DNA of 64,000 nucleotides from Pedosphaera parvula Ellin514. Its GTDB lineage: Bacteria > Verrucomicrobiota > Verrucomicrobiia > Limisphaerales > Pedosphaeraceae. Below, piece after piece: positions 9,633 to 18,790 of this stretch. The stretch is taken from contig NZ_ABOX02000006.1 in NCBI RefSeq assembly GCF_000172555.1, positions 124,001 through 188,000 on the forward strand, read 5' to 3'. Both the position numbers and the translations under genes were made by a program. The notes beneath the pieces were generated by a model. It was not told where the DNA came from and made no database searches. It saw only the letters and a program-made list of their open reading frames with translations. Within the stretch, counting starts at the first letter, position 1. Each line of letters starts with the position of its first letter.

Positions 9633-10349
9633 ATGTTGTCTGAGAGACCATGGAAAGTAGATGCCGTTCTCCGGCTGGTGTTCGGCATCTTTACATGCGT
9701 CTGTACGATCTTGTTTATCTCAACCCTGTTGCAACAAGTCGTATTGCATCGCAAGTTTGAGGAAAATTCCCTGCCCTATTTTCTTGTGGGCACTTTGAGT
9801 TTACAAGGCTCAATCCTCGTGGGAATCGCTTACTTTATTCGCTGGCAAGGGATATCATGGACCGAGGCTTTTGGATTTTTTAGACAGGGTTTGCCCAGGG
9901 TGATAGCTTGGGGATTGGCCGTGGGGCTGCTGTTTCTTCCCATCGGCTATTTATTGCAACTGGTCTCAGTAAACCTTCTGCAATTGGTTCACTACAAATC
10001 TGCCTCTCAGGAGGCAGTTCTCAGTTTGCAAAAGGCTAACTCCATGGGCGCGCGTGTTTATCTGGCTTTTTTCGCGACCATAATGGCTCCGGTCGCGGAA
10101 GAATGTCTGTTTCGCGGCATTCTTTATCCTACAATTAAAAAATATGGCGGCACGTCCATCGCTTTATGGTCAACCTCTCTGGCCTTTGCGGCCATCCACG
10201 CCAATCTGCCCATTTTCATCCCCTTGACGGTTTTTGCCATGGTCCTGACCTGGCTTTATGAAAAAACGGACAATCTTCTGGCATGCATTATCGCGCACGG
10301 CTTGTTCAATACGATCGGTGTTATCGCGATTTTAAATCAACCTGCTTGA
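9633..10349 (+). CDS. CPBP-family intramembrane metalloprotease
   Basis: A 238-residue protein with about six to seven hydrophobic segments. The three CPBP (Abi) motifs are present: EECLFRGILYP with Glu156/157 and Arg161, FAAIHANLP with His ~185, and IIAHGLFNTIG with His ~226. Bacterial members are intramembrane proteases related to eukaryotic Rce1 CAAX proteases; roles include bacteriocin self-protection and peptide processing, but most, like this one, have no known substrate. ATG 9633 is divergent from the lipoprotein gene, leaving about 90 bp for two promoters. thiL follows 35 bp downstream on the same strand, so co-transcription is possible. Confidence 0.9.
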   Translation: MLSERPWKVDAVLRLVFGIFTCVCTILFISTLLQQVVLHRKFEENSLPYFLVGTLSLQGSILVGIAYFIRWQGISWTEAFGFFRQGLPRVIAWGLAVGLLFLPIGYLLQLVSVNLLQLVHYKSASQEAVLSLQKANSMGARVYLAFFATIMAPVAEECLFRGILYPTIKKYGGTSIALWSTSLAFAAIHANLPIFIPLTVFAMVLTWLYEKTDNLLACIIAHGLFNTIGVIAILNQPA

Positions 10350-10384
10350 TTTGGCGTTGCCACAACAGATAGTTAGTTTTCGAC

Positions 10385-11317
10385 ATGAACGAATTTGAGC
10401 TGATTGGAAAGTTGACCCGCTCGCTTCCAGCTAATAAATCGCTGGTTACCGGTGCGGGAGATGATTGTGCTGTTTTGGATCTGGGAATTCCCGACCGCCT
10501 GGTCTTGTTCAAAACCGACGCCGTGGTGGAAGGTTTTCATTTTACCAGCGAAACACCTCCTGAAAAAGTCGGACGCAAGGCGCTGGGCCGTTGTATTAGT
10601 GACATCGCTGCCATGGCCGGTACGCCTAATTCCGCCCTCATTACTCTCGCCTTGCCTCGGCATTATGATTTGGATTATGTCGAAGGTATCTATGCCGGCC
10701 TGGGCGAACTCGCGCGTAAATTTGACGTTTCCATCGCGGGCGGGGAAACCACCACCAATCCCGAGCGGATATTGATCTCCATTTCCCTGCTGGGCACGGT
10801 GGAACGGGAAAAATGTATCTTCCGTTCTGGAGCCTTGGCCGGAGATGCCATTTTCGTCACCGGCGAATTGGGTGGTTCGATCAGCGGCAAGCACCTGGAT
10901 TTTGAACCGCGTCTGACGGAAGCTCACTGGCTGCGAGACCATTTTGCCATTCATTCCATGATTGATCTGAGTGATGGTCTCGCGGGCGATTTGCGTCATT
11001 TGTTGAAAGCCAGCCATGTAGGCAGTGAATTGATGGCTTCGGCCATTCCCGTCAGCCGCGAAGCCAAACTGGCATCCAAGGCGGAGAGCTCTGCCAAGCC
11101 TCCTCTGCTGGCAGCGCTTACCGATGGTGAGGATTTTGAGTTGCTCTTCACGATTGCAAGCAAAGATGCGGTGCCTTTGCTGGATGGCTGGAAGCATCAG
11201 TTTCCCAAGGTGAAATTGAGCTGCATTGGCAAAGTCACTGCTGGTGAAGGAATCAACCTCCGGGACAAGCAAGGTATTCGTCCGTTAACTGCCCATGGCT
11301 ACGTTCATCTCAAATAG
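10385..11317 (+). CDS. thiL: Thiamine-monophosphate kinase
   Basis: ThiL phosphorylates thiamine monophosphate with ATP to the cofactor thiamine pyrophosphate. The 310-residue protein has the family landmarks: N-terminal MNEFELIGKLT, the Mg/ATP-binding GAGDDCAVLD, the DAVVEGFHF segment, GRCISDIAAMAGTP, VSIAGGETTT, MIDLSDGLAGDLRHL and LTDGEDFELLF near the C-terminus. Length is close to the usual ~320. Its last 23 bases overlap the start of tsaE in another frame, which points to translational coupling. No thiamine riboswitch-like structure is evident upstream. Confidence 0.95.
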   Translation: MNEFELIGKLTRSLPANKSLVTGAGDDCAVLDLGIPDRLVLFKTDAVVEGFHFTSETPPEKVGRKALGRCISDIAAMAGTPNSALITLALPRHYDLDYVEGIYAGLGELARKFDVSIAGGETTTNPERILISISLLGTVEREKCIFRSGALAGDAIFVTGELGGSISGKHLDFEPRLTEAHWLRDHFAIHSMIDLSDGLAGDLRHLLKASHVGSELMASAIPVSREAKLASKAESSAKPPLLAALTDGEDFELLFTIASKDAVPLLDGWKHQFPKVKLSCIGKVTAGEGINLRDKQGIRPLTAHGYVHLK

Positions 11318-11747
11318 TCCCGCTGAAACAATTGCCCTCGGCGAAAGTTGGGGGCGGGATGCAAAAAGTGGACTGGTCATCGCGCTGTCCGGAGACTTGG
11401 GAGCGGGCAAAACCCAATTGACCAAAGGCATCGCCCGCGGCTTGGGAATATCGGATCGGGTGCATTCCCCCACCTTCGCCTTGCTGAATCAGTATGGCGG
11501 TGGTCGATTACCTCTTTTTCACCTGGACCTTTATCGATTGGAAACACCGGACCAGATCATTGCTGCCGGATTGGAGGAATATTTCCATCCCGCAGGTGTT
11601 TCGGTAATCGAATGGGCCGAGCGTTGGTTTTTGGCACCAGCCGACTTCCTCGCCCAGGCCGCCAAGGGGACACATCTGCGCCAGGTCCGACTGGAATCAA
11701 TCACGGAAACCGGGCGCCGCATTACCTATGAAGACTTTGGCCATTGA
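11295..11747 (+). CDS. tsaE: tRNA threonylcarbamoyladenosine biosynthesis ATPase TsaE
   Basis: TsaE is the small P-loop ATPase that works with TsaB and TsaD to make t6A at position 37 of ANN-decoding tRNAs. The Walker A motif GDLGAGKTQ is at residues 33-41. SPTFALLNQYGG and FHLDLYRLE follow the family pattern, and VIEWAERW is the conserved later motif. At 150 residues it is of normal size. The start overlaps thiL by 23 bp and the end overlaps tsaB by 20 bp, so the three are translated from one message. tsaC and tsaD are not in the window. Confidence 0.95.
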   Translation: MATFISNSPAETIALGESWGRDAKSGLVIALSGDLGAGKTQLTKGIARGLGISDRVHSPTFALLNQYGGGRLPLFHLDLYRLETPDQIIAAGLEEYFHPAGVSVIEWAERWFLAPADFLAQAAKGTHLRQVRLESITETGRRITYEDFGH

Positions 11748-12381
11748 ATTTTCCACCGATCAACGCAGTGTGGCGGTGCTCGAGGATGAAAATGTCCGTG
11801 GTGCGGCCATGGAAACAGCGACTCGTGAAACCCATGCTTTCGCGCTGATCGAACAGGCGCTGGCACAGGCCGGGATGCAGCGCGAGGAAATTGAGTGCCT
11901 CGCCATCGGCATTGGTCCCGGTTCCTATACCGGCATCCGTGCGGCCATTGCCATCGCCCAGGGTTGGCAACTCGCGCGACCAATTCAACTGGCTGGTGTT
12001 AGTAGTGTGGAGAGCCTGGTTTTTGAGGCTCAACAGAAAGCGATCTTTGGCAAAGTGGACATTGTGATTGATGCCCAAAGAAATGAATTTTATCTGGCGA
12101 ATTACGAAGTGAACGCAACCGGTTGGCGGGAAATCGAGCCTTTGCGACTTGTAACACTGGATCAGGTTAATGTCCGGCTTGGAGCTAACGAGATCCTCGT
12201 TGGACCCGAGGTAACCCGTTGGTTCAAGGACGGAACCGTGCTGTTTCCCTCCGCCAACAACCTTGGCCGGCTTGCGGCTGCTAAAAAGTCCTTCCTGACT
12301 GCCGAAAACCTGCGACCTATTTATTTAAGGGAAGTCAGTTTTGTCAAAGCACCGCCACCTCGAGTTATTCCGGTAGGATGA
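11728..12381 (+). CDS. tsaB: tRNA threonylcarbamoyladenosine biosynthesis protein TsaB
   Basis: TsaB is the inactive ASKHA-fold paralogue that dimerises with TsaD and recruits TsaE during t6A synthesis. Visible hallmarks are the N-terminal LAIEFSTDQRSVAV strand-turn-strand, ETATRETHAFALIEQALAQAG, and IGPGSYTGIRAAIAIAQGWQ, the most conserved TsaB stretch. The length of 217 residues is usual. It overlaps tsaE by 20 bp. A ~160-bp spacer without obvious terminator separates it from the next gene. Confidence 0.95.
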   Translation: MKTLAIEFSTDQRSVAVLEDENVRGAAMETATRETHAFALIEQALAQAGMQREEIECLAIGIGPGSYTGIRAAIAIAQGWQLARPIQLAGVSSVESLVFEAQQKAIFGKVDIVIDAQRNEFYLANYEVNATGWREIEPLRLVTLDQVNVRLGANEILVGPEVTRWFKDGTVLFPSANNLGRLAAAKKSFLTAENLRPIYLREVSFVKAPPPRVIPVG

Positions 12382-12539
12382 TGGGGCCTTAGGTTGGGAT
12401 TTATTGCTGCCTAAACTCTTGATAAATTCAGCAGTAAGGCTATAACAATGATCGAATTTCCGTGCACCTGGTTGCTTGAGAATATCAATCAACCAGGAAC
12501 TTAAAGCGTCACCATTCATGAGCCTGGTCACTTATAAGT

Positions 12540-13544
12540 ATGAGATTGAAGCCTTTTCCGCAAATTGAGTTACGCCGATCCACCTCCCTGGCCTTGGCAA
12601 TGGTTTGTCTGACTTTGCCCAATCTCCTGCGGGCTGAGGGCGACCCTTCTGCCGCTGTCTCCGCCCCACCACCGGCAGGCATTCCCGCAGACTCCGCCCC
12701 GATCAGGAGCCCGGAGGATCTGGCGCGGGAGAAGGCCATCGCGGAGTTCACGCAGCGGATGAAGGATGCCAATTATCCGGCCCTCTTCGAAAAGGCGGCC
12801 AGTGAGTTTGGCGTGCCCACCGATGTCCTGGCGGGCATTGCCTTTGCCGAAACCCGGTGGGAACACCTGCAGTGGCCGCCCGGGGAGACGGTGTCCCCGG
12901 AAACGGGCATGCCCCGGCCCTACGGGATCATGTCCCTCTGGGATAATGAATACTTTGGGCACAGCCTCCTGGATGCCGCCAAATTGATCGGCAAGGACCC
13001 GCAGGAGCTCAAGGATGATCCCTACCAGAACATGCGCGGGGCGGCCGCGCTTTTGAAGCAGCTCTATAGTGAGACCCCCAAGCCCGCCGATGCGCCAGGG
13101 GATGAGATTGAGAGCTGGCGCAAGGCCATCGTGAAATACAGCGGCATCCCCCAGCCCGAACTGAGTGAACAGCATGGCTTGGAGGTTTATGAGTACATGA
13201 ACGACGGTTACCACCAGTATGGCATCGAATGGGAGAAGCACCCGGTAAAGCTGGAGGCCATGCGGGCGGAAGTGGCCAAAATCAAGGCGGATGCCCAAGC
13301 CCTGGCTCTGGCCAAGGAGAAAGAGCAGGAAGCCAAAGCTGCAGCCAGCAATCCTTCTCTAAAAGTGGCCAACAAGTCCCAGTCTTCCGCTCTGGAATCC
13401 AAACCTGCTGTTGCTGCCACCGAGGCTGTTCCAGCCTCTCAGCTAAAGCAACGCTGGATCTTGGTGTCTGTTATTCTCGGGCTGCTTGCCGTTGGCGCAA
13501 TCTATATTTTCACCAGGAAACCGCAGAGCAGGCCGCGCAAGTAG
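12540..13544 (+). CDS. Exported lysozyme-like (SLT-type) protein with C-terminal membrane anchor
   Basis: A 334-residue protein. A signal-like N-terminus (SLALAMVCLTLPNLLRA) is followed by a Pro/Ala-rich linker. Residues ~75-225 resemble a goose-type or transglycosylase fold: EFGVPTDVLAGIAFAETRWEH with a candidate catalytic Glu, PYGIMSLWD, and YQNMRGAAALLKQLY, which mirrors the 'NI.GGA.LL' motif of SLT domains. A Lys/Ala/Glu coiled segment and a hydrophobic anchor (RWILVSVILGLLAVGAIYIF) with a basic tail end the protein. It could cleave or bind peptidoglycan from the inner membrane. From ~12640 to 13250 the DNA is more GC-rich and prefers CCC/GGG codons compared with neighbours. No strong ribosome site precedes ATG 12540. 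Confidence 0.7.
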   Translation: MRLKPFPQIELRRSTSLALAMVCLTLPNLLRAEGDPSAAVSAPPPAGIPADSAPIRSPEDLAREKAIAEFTQRMKDANYPALFEKAASEFGVPTDVLAGIAFAETRWEHLQWPPGETVSPETGMPRPYGIMSLWDNEYFGHSLLDAAKLIGKDPQELKDDPYQNMRGAAALLKQLYSETPKPADAPGDEIESWRKAIVKYSGIPQPELSEQHGLEVYEYMNDGYHQYGIEWEKHPVKLEAMRAEVAKIKADAQALALAKEKEQEAKAAASNPSLKVANKSQSSALESKPAVAATEAVPASQLKQRWILVSVILGLLAVGAIYIFTRKPQSRPRK

Positions 13545-13585
13545 GTTTCACTACTTTCATTCCTGCTCCTTGGCAGCCCGGTGGC

Positions 13586-13813
13586 TCAGCGCCAGAAGCC
13601 GCGCACCCAAACCCAGCGGTTATGCCGCCAAATGTAATGGCCGGGCACCCATTCCGCAGTAGGATACGGTCTGAATCCGCGCTCTTCCACCACTGCAGCC
13701 GGCGGCGGTGGTGCGGCATTTTCCCTGACAACTACTTCGCGGGTTACGCATCCGGTAAGCACGGTGAAAGTGCAAACGAGGATGAGGGGTGAGATGTTCA
13801 CGAATTTTCTCAT
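13586..13813 (-). CDS. YXWGXW repeat-type small lipoprotein
   Basis: A 75-residue protein with a lipoprotein signal (ILVCTFTVLTGC, lipobox LTGC) and a mature part of Pro/Val-rich linker followed by WVPGHYIWRHNRWVWVRGFW, one to two copies of the aromatic WxxGxW-type repeat. Small envelope lipoproteins of this kind are frequent in Verrucomicrobiota and Proteobacteria; the function is unknown. A good ribosome site (GGAAGGA) precedes the ATG. Just upstream of it a 6-bp stem hairpin (ACGGCG/CGCCGT, 13826-13844) could influence translation. Confidence 0.8.
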   Translation of the reverse strand: MRKFVNISPLILVCTFTVLTGCVTREVVVRENAAPPPPAAVVEERGFRPYPTAEWVPGHYIWRHNRWVWVRGFWR

Positions 13814-13956
13814 GTTTTCCTTCCGACGGCGTTCTCAGCGCCGTTTGTTCCTGAATTATTGTCCTTAAAATTTATGCTCCCAATGTCCAGTTCGCAAATG
13901 GGGTATCTCCATATTCCGCTGGCTCAACGGCTCTCATTTGCCCTAAAGTATGTTTG

Positions 13957-14988
13957 ATGAAAGCAGCAGTTCTTTACGGGCAGGAACAGGTTCGAGTTGA
14001 GGATATCGCTCCTATCGCTTTGAAGTCAGGTGAAGTGCGCGTCCAAATTGAAGCTGCCCTGACTTGCGGCACCGACCTCAAGGTTTTCAAGCGCGGCTAT
14101 CATGCCAAGATGATTGTTCCTCCGGCGGTTTTTGGCCATGAGCTTGCCGGCCTGATCTGCGAAGTCCATCCCGACGTCAAAGGGTGGTGCAATGGCGACC
14201 GCGTCGTCGTGGCCAATTCCGCTCCTTGCGGGCAATGTTTTTACTGTCAAAACAATCAGGAAAATCTTTGTGACGATCTTCTCTTCCTCAACGGAGCTTA
14301 TGCCGAATCCATCGTCGTTCCCACCCGGTTGGTGCAGAAAAACATGTTGCGCCTGAAAGGTTCAACCCCTTTTCGGGATGCAGCCCTCACCGAGCCGCTT
14401 GCCTGTGTCGTTCAAGGTGTCGAAGATTGCCGGCTTCGCACCGGCCAACGAGTCCTGGTGATTGGTGCCGGGCCGATCGGCTTGATGTTCGTGGCCCTGG
14501 CAAAAAATGCGGGCTGCATTGTCACTTCTGCCGGCCGTGGAGAAGTGCGTTTGCAAGCTGCCCGCCGCCTCGGTGCGGATCATGTCATCGATATCGCCAA
14601 TCAGGACAATCTGGTGCAGGCCATCAAATCCCAATCAGAATCCGTTTTCGATGTGGTGATCGAGGCCGTTGGCAAACCTGAAGTGTGGGAAGCCGCTGTC
14701 CAGTTGGTGCGCAAAGGCGGTGTCGTGAATTTCTTTGGTGGTTGTCCCTCCGGCACAAGTGTGTCGCTCGATACTGCCCTGATTCACTATTCCAATCTTA
14801 CTTTACTGGCGAGCTTCCATCACACTCCCAAGGCTATTCGCCGGGCTTTGGAATTGGTGGAGCAGGGAGTCATCCGGTCTGAAGACTTCGTCAGTGGCGA
14901 ATGCCCGCTTACTCAATTGCCTGATTTGTTCAAATCCATGACCGCAGGCAATCGCGCCGTGAAGACGCTCATCCGGGTTAAGGAATAA
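13957..14988 (+). CDS. Zinc-dependent alcohol/sorbitol-type dehydrogenase (MDR family)
   Basis: A medium-chain dehydrogenase of 343 residues that should oxidise a secondary alcohol or polyol with NAD(P). The catalytic zinc site is ALTCGTDLKVF and FGHELAG. The structural zinc loop is complete, CGQCFYCQNNQENLC. The Rossmann motif is VLVIGAGPIGLMFVALAKNAG, followed by GRGEVRLQAARRLGADHVID. The family includes threonine, sorbitol and galactitol-1-phosphate dehydrogenases; the substrate cannot be told from sequence. ATG 13957 follows an in-frame TTG directly. It converges on the DedA gene 23 bp away. Confidence 0.9.
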   Translation: MKAAVLYGQEQVRVEDIAPIALKSGEVRVQIEAALTCGTDLKVFKRGYHAKMIVPPAVFGHELAGLICEVHPDVKGWCNGDRVVVANSAPCGQCFYCQNNQENLCDDLLFLNGAYAESIVVPTRLVQKNMLRLKGSTPFRDAALTEPLACVVQGVEDCRLRTGQRVLVIGAGPIGLMFVALAKNAGCIVTSAGRGEVRLQAARRLGADHVIDIANQDNLVQAIKSQSESVFDVVIEAVGKPEVWEAAVQLVRKGGVVNFFGGCPSGTSVSLDTALIHYSNLTLLASFHHTPKAIRRALELVEQGVIRSEDFVSGECPLTQLPDLFKSMTAGNRAVKTLIRVKE

Positions 14989-15011
14989 TCTCCCGGTTAA
15001 AGGGAGTTCGC

Positions 15012-15644
15012 TTACTTTTTTGCCGGGCTTTGCTTCATGTGACGATGCACGAAGAAGTAGTAGATGCCGCCGAGCACGAGCATGATTCCGGCAACCCATA
15101 GTGCGATGCGATGATATTCTCCGCGCATCAATTCTTTATCTTCTCCCATCCTGATGCCCAACCAGCAGAGAATGGCGCACCAGATTCCCGAACCGAGAAT
15201 GGTAAAAAGCGAGAACAGCTTGTAATCCATCCGAACGATACCTGCTGGAATTCCAATCAAATGACGGACCACTGGCAGCAATCGCGAAACAAAAATACCC
15301 ATGGCCCCGAACTTGGTCGCCCAACGTTCCGCCCCTTCAATCTTCTCCGGCGAAATCATAGCGTAACGTCCATACCGCATCAATAGTGGACGGCCACCGA
15401 TTCGCGCCACCCAATACATGATGGTAGCTCCCAGCCACGACCCGAAGGTTCCGGCCAGCACAATGCCGATCACACTCATGTTGCCCTTGGTATAAGCCAG
15501 ATGTGCCGCCGGTGGTATGATGAGCTCGCTCGGCAAAGGCAGGATGGTGCTTTCAGCCGCCATCATCAGGACGATCAGTGGATACTTCCAGCTTTCCAAC
15601 TGCGCCATGTACCAGGTCATCAATGAACCAATTAGTGCTTTCAA
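15012..15644 (-). CDS. DedA-family membrane protein
   Basis: A 210-residue integral membrane protein with the DedA/VTT (SNARE-associated) core: AAESTILPLPSELIIPPA, the re-entrant loop GTFGSWLGATIMYWVARIGG, and FVSRLLPVVRHLIGIPAGIVRM carrying the conserved Arg residues. The family is linked to lipid scrambling, undecaprenyl-phosphate recycling and envelope homeostasis in E. coli and Bacillus. The C-terminus ends in two hydrophobic helices and a basic tail (RHMKQSPAKK). No operon partner is apparent. Confidence 0.9.
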   Translation of the reverse strand: MKALIGSLMTWYMAQLESWKYPLIVLMMAAESTILPLPSELIIPPAAHLAYTKGNMSVIGIVLAGTFGSWLGATIMYWVARIGGRPLLMRYGRYAMISPEKIEGAERWATKFGAMGIFVSRLLPVVRHLIGIPAGIVRMDYKLFSLFTILGSGIWCAILCWLGIRMGEDKELMRGEYHRIALWVAGIMLVLGGIYYFFVHRHMKQSPAKK

Positions 15645-15702
15645 GGTGCGCTGTTTTAACGGGAAACCGATGGGGCTGCAAGCCAGCAGTGGCTGAGGAA
15701 TG

Positions 15703-17214
15703 CTACTTCTTTATCGCTCTGGTGCTTTTGGAAGGTGAATTTGTTCTATATGCTTCAATCTCCTCCGGAGTAGCCGGTTGCGGCCAAACCGCATCCCGCC
15801 CTTTCAGCCAATTCTTATTTACGGTTGAAGCCGGTTCCGTTGGTGTGGCATCTCCGCCATTGTCCTCACCATCCTCGCCCACGGAATAAAGCAGAAATTC
15901 TCCGTTCGGTTTCACTTGATATCGCAAAGGCTCTCCATCCATCAAATCGATGGGAACCTTTTCAAGAAATTCTGGAATCAAGTTTTGCAGTTTTGAAGGA
16001 TATGTTCCATTTAGTAGATGATAGCGTTTCAAGGCAATGGCCGTTACGAGCAGACGCCTGCCAGTCTCCGCATCCGCAGATTTAATCAGGCACTTTCTGT
16101 AAATTCCATCATCACCTCCCGGTGTTAATAGGAAATGTTTGCTGATCCGGGCCACCTCCTTGTTGAGATTTGTGATTGTATTATCGTATTCCCTGAGAGC
16201 TGGAATGAAAACGCCTGTTGTTTTAACAGCACGGCAATTTTCCAGGACGGCTTGCAAGACTCTCATATGATAAAGCTCTTCCCCGTAGGACCCGGTCCAC
16301 TTCCATGCCCAGTATTTGGGATAACGTTCAATCACGGCCGTGGCCATTGCACCTAGTGTGTCTGGCTGTGGCCTCGGCGCTCCAGTGCTGAAGATAGTCA
16401 TCTGCGCGGCATAGGATTTTCTGGCCAGATTAAGTGTATCGATTCGGATGGCCCTCTCCATCGCGAAAGCATGTTCCACCGGTCCGAACATGTCCATGTT
16501 CTGCCACCTTGCTTGCAGTTCTGAAAGCTGCGCATCGTTCCACTGTTTATATTGTAAGGCTTCCCAGGTTGTGGACATGGCGATTCTTGCCATGGCTATT
16601 TTGACCAAATGGCTGATTTCTATTGGTTCCGTCTGGTAGATTTTGACCAATTCCACTGATGACATCAGATTGGTCCACGCATCGGTAAAGTCACGTTCGT
16701 GCAGTGCGACAATAGTGGAGCCTGATGCCAGTTGTTCGGCTCTCTTGAGTTGTGCCAGATGTGGCAAAAGAAGATTTGGTCCCTGGGAATAATCCAGATT
16801 GTAGTACAGTGCGGGAACCTGGAGAATTTCGCGAAGACTTAAGAGCGAGTTCCGATTCGCCTTAACCTCCGCGGTCAACCTCGGCCAGATGTTTGTCCGA
16901 CCCTCAGCAGCCAAAGATTCCTGCTGGGAGACGACCTCGGCAAGTCCCGGGGCAATGAACGGCATGGGTGAAACGGTATTGGAACCATAGACAAAAATAC
17001 CGTTCGCGTTTAAGAACACTCTCGCAGCATTCGGGGTTTGTGGTGGAGTCGCCGGAATCAATTCTTGATAGGTCAGTTTCTCCCCTTTGGCGCGAAGTTC
17101 CCGCTTATAATTTTCAACGGCCCTCTTGGAGCCAGAGTGTGGTAAAAAGACAGTGACAAATCCAAGCAGGATTACTGGAATCAGGACGAAGAGAATTTTG
17201 ATTCGCAGTTTCAC
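15703..17214 (-). CDS. Membrane-anchored protein with GspG-like C-terminus, paralogue 1
   Basis: A 503-residue protein with an N-terminal anchor (ILFVLIPVILLGFVTVF), a long mostly helical middle, and a C-terminal ~70 residues like the globular end of type II secretion major pseudopilin: ALKRYHLLNGTYPSKLQNLIP, then FLLYSVGEDGEDNGGD. It is about two-thirds identical by eye to the next gene over the full length, so the pair arose by tandem duplication. The function is unknown. The GTG start overlaps the ribosome-site-like AAGGAG, and the same oddity occurs in the paralogue; initiation at the CTG two codons later would give normal spacing. Confidence 0.75.
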   Translation of the reverse strand: MKLRIKILFVLIPVILLGFVTVFLPHSGSKRAVENYKRELRAKGEKLTYQELIPATPPQTPNAARVFLNANGIFVYGSNTVSPMPFIAPGLAEVVSQQESLAAEGRTNIWPRLTAEVKANRNSLLSLREILQVPALYYNLDYSQGPNLLLPHLAQLKRAEQLASGSTIVALHERDFTDAWTNLMSSVELVKIYQTEPIEISHLVKIAMARIAMSTTWEALQYKQWNDAQLSELQARWQNMDMFGPVEHAFAMERAIRIDTLNLARKSYAAQMTIFSTGAPRPQPDTLGAMATAVIERYPKYWAWKWTGSYGEELYHMRVLQAVLENCRAVKTTGVFIPALREYDNTITNLNKEVARISKHFLLTPGGDDGIYRKCLIKSADAETGRRLLVTAIALKRYHLLNGTYPSKLQNLIPEFLEKVPIDLMDGEPLRYQVKPNGEFLLYSVGEDGEDNGGDATPTEPASTVNKNWLKGRDAVWPQPATPEEIEAYRTNSPSKSTRAIKK

Positions 17215-17230
17215 TCCTTAAGATTTTTAC

Positions 17231-18727
17231 CTATTTCTTTTGAACTTTGGGAGATGAGTTCGTTCGATATGCCTCAATATCCTCCAGAGTGGCAGGTTGC
17301 GGCCAAACCATGTCCCGCCCTTTCAACCAGTTCTTGTTTACGGTCGAGGCGGGTTCGGTAGGTGTGGCATCTCCTCCATTGTCTTCGCCATCATCGCCTA
17401 CCGAATACAGTAGAAAACTTCCATCTGCTTGAAGTTGATACCTCAACGGCTTCCCATCCATAAAATCAATGGGAACCTTCTCGAGAAATGTAGGAACCAG
17501 ATCTTTTAATTCCGATGGATACTTTCCGTTGCAAAGTTGGTAGCGCTTCAGCGCAATGGCTGTCAGGGCTATACGTCTACCATTCTCTGCATCTGCAAAC
17601 TTGATCATGCAATCGCGAATACTCTGCTCTCCCTGCGGATCTTCAAAATGGTCACTGCTCTGGTCAAACTGCTGGTTAACGTTCGTCATTTTGGTAGCGT
17701 AGTCCATCAAAGCAGGAACAAAAGCATTACTGAATTTGGTGGCGCGGCAACTTTCAATGGTTGCTTGCACGGTTTTCATGTCGTAGAGCTCTTCTTGATA
17801 GGACCACAACCATTTCCATGCACAATAATGGGAATACCTTTGAGCTCCGTGAAGTAGTTGATCTAAATCGAAAGAATCATGTTGGAGTGTGGCATTTTTC
17901 CCAAACATGCCTGCCGGATCGTAGTACGATCTCCTCGCAAGTACAAAGTCGTCCATTTGAATGGCTCTCTCCATTGCGAAAGCCTGTTCAAGGGGACCAA
18001 ACAAATCCATGTCCTGCCAATTGGCTTGCAGTTCTGCAAGTTGTCCGTCATTCCATTGTTTACATTGTAAAGCCTCCCAAGTGGTGGCGACGGCCATGCG
18101 GGCCATGGCCAACTTGACGAGATGGCTGATTTTAAGTGGTTCGGTCTTGTATCTTCTCACCAGCGCAACTGTTGTGATGAGATTTGTCCACGCCTCTGAG
18201 AAATTTTGTTGGTGCAGGGCTGCAATGGTGGAAGCTGAAGCCAATTGCTCAGCAGCCTTTAGCGGTGCCAAATGTGGCAACAGGGTCCCGGAGCCCTTGG
18301 AATAATCCAATTTGAAATATAACGTCGGGACTTGAAGAATTTCTCGAAGGCTCAATATGGCATTACGATTTGTCTCAACTTCGGCGATAAATTTGGGCCA
18401 CACGTTCGTCCCGCCATCGGCCGAAAGGGTTTCCTGCCGATAGGCGACCAGCGCACGCCCGGGGCTGATAAAACGCATCGGCGCAGTAGAGTTGGAAATG
18501 GAAACAATAGCGCCGTTCGCCCCTAGAAATGGCTTTGCGGCATCCGGGGTCTCTGGCGGAGTTGCCTGGATTAGTTCTTGATACGTCAGCTTCTCACCCT
18601 TGGCGCGGAGTTCCCGTTTGTAACGTTCCACCGCTCTCTTGGAGCCTGCATGGGGTATAAAAGCAATGATAGTTCCAAGCAGGATCACTAGCACCAGGAC
18701 GATTAGAATTTTGACGCGCAGTTTCAC
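17231..18727 (-). CDS. Membrane-anchored protein with GspG-like C-terminus, paralogue 2
   Basis: This 498-residue tandem copy of the preceding protein ends 16 bp before it, on the same strand and probably the same transcript. It has the same N-terminal anchor (ILIVLVLVILLGTIIAF), the same GEKLTYQELI segment, the helical middle (SLREILQVPTLYFKLDY; ATTWEALQCKQWNDGQL) and the same end, LLYSVGDDGEDNGGDATP, followed by TEPASTVNKNWLKGRD. The last ~60 residues are nearly identical between copies, while the centre differs, especially an insertion around residues 255-275. Its role is unknown; the C-terminal resemblance to pseudopilins suggests a cell-surface or periplasmic assembly function. Confidence 0.75.
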   Translation of the reverse strand: MKLRVKILIVLVLVILLGTIIAFIPHAGSKRAVERYKRELRAKGEKLTYQELIQATPPETPDAAKPFLGANGAIVSISNSTAPMRFISPGRALVAYRQETLSADGGTNVWPKFIAEVETNRNAILSLREILQVPTLYFKLDYSKGSGTLLPHLAPLKAAEQLASASTIAALHQQNFSEAWTNLITTVALVRRYKTEPLKISHLVKLAMARMAVATTWEALQCKQWNDGQLAELQANWQDMDLFGPLEQAFAMERAIQMDDFVLARRSYYDPAGMFGKNATLQHDSFDLDQLLHGAQRYSHYCAWKWLWSYQEELYDMKTVQATIESCRATKFSNAFVPALMDYATKMTNVNQQFDQSSDHFEDPQGEQSIRDCMIKFADAENGRRIALTAIALKRYQLCNGKYPSELKDLVPTFLEKVPIDFMDGKPLRYQLQADGSFLLYSVGDDGEDNGGDATPTEPASTVNKNWLKGRDMVWPQPATLEDIEAYRTNSSPKVQKK

Positions 18728-18790
18728 TCCTTAAAATTTCCGTTAGTCTGCGTCCACGGCTTTGGCAAAGCAACTCTTCTCCCACTGTGC

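Noticed and set aside
10373-11272. Minus-strand 299-codon frame opposite thiL
   Set aside because: No motifs and composition typical of an antisense frame; thiL motifs on the plus strand are unambiguous.
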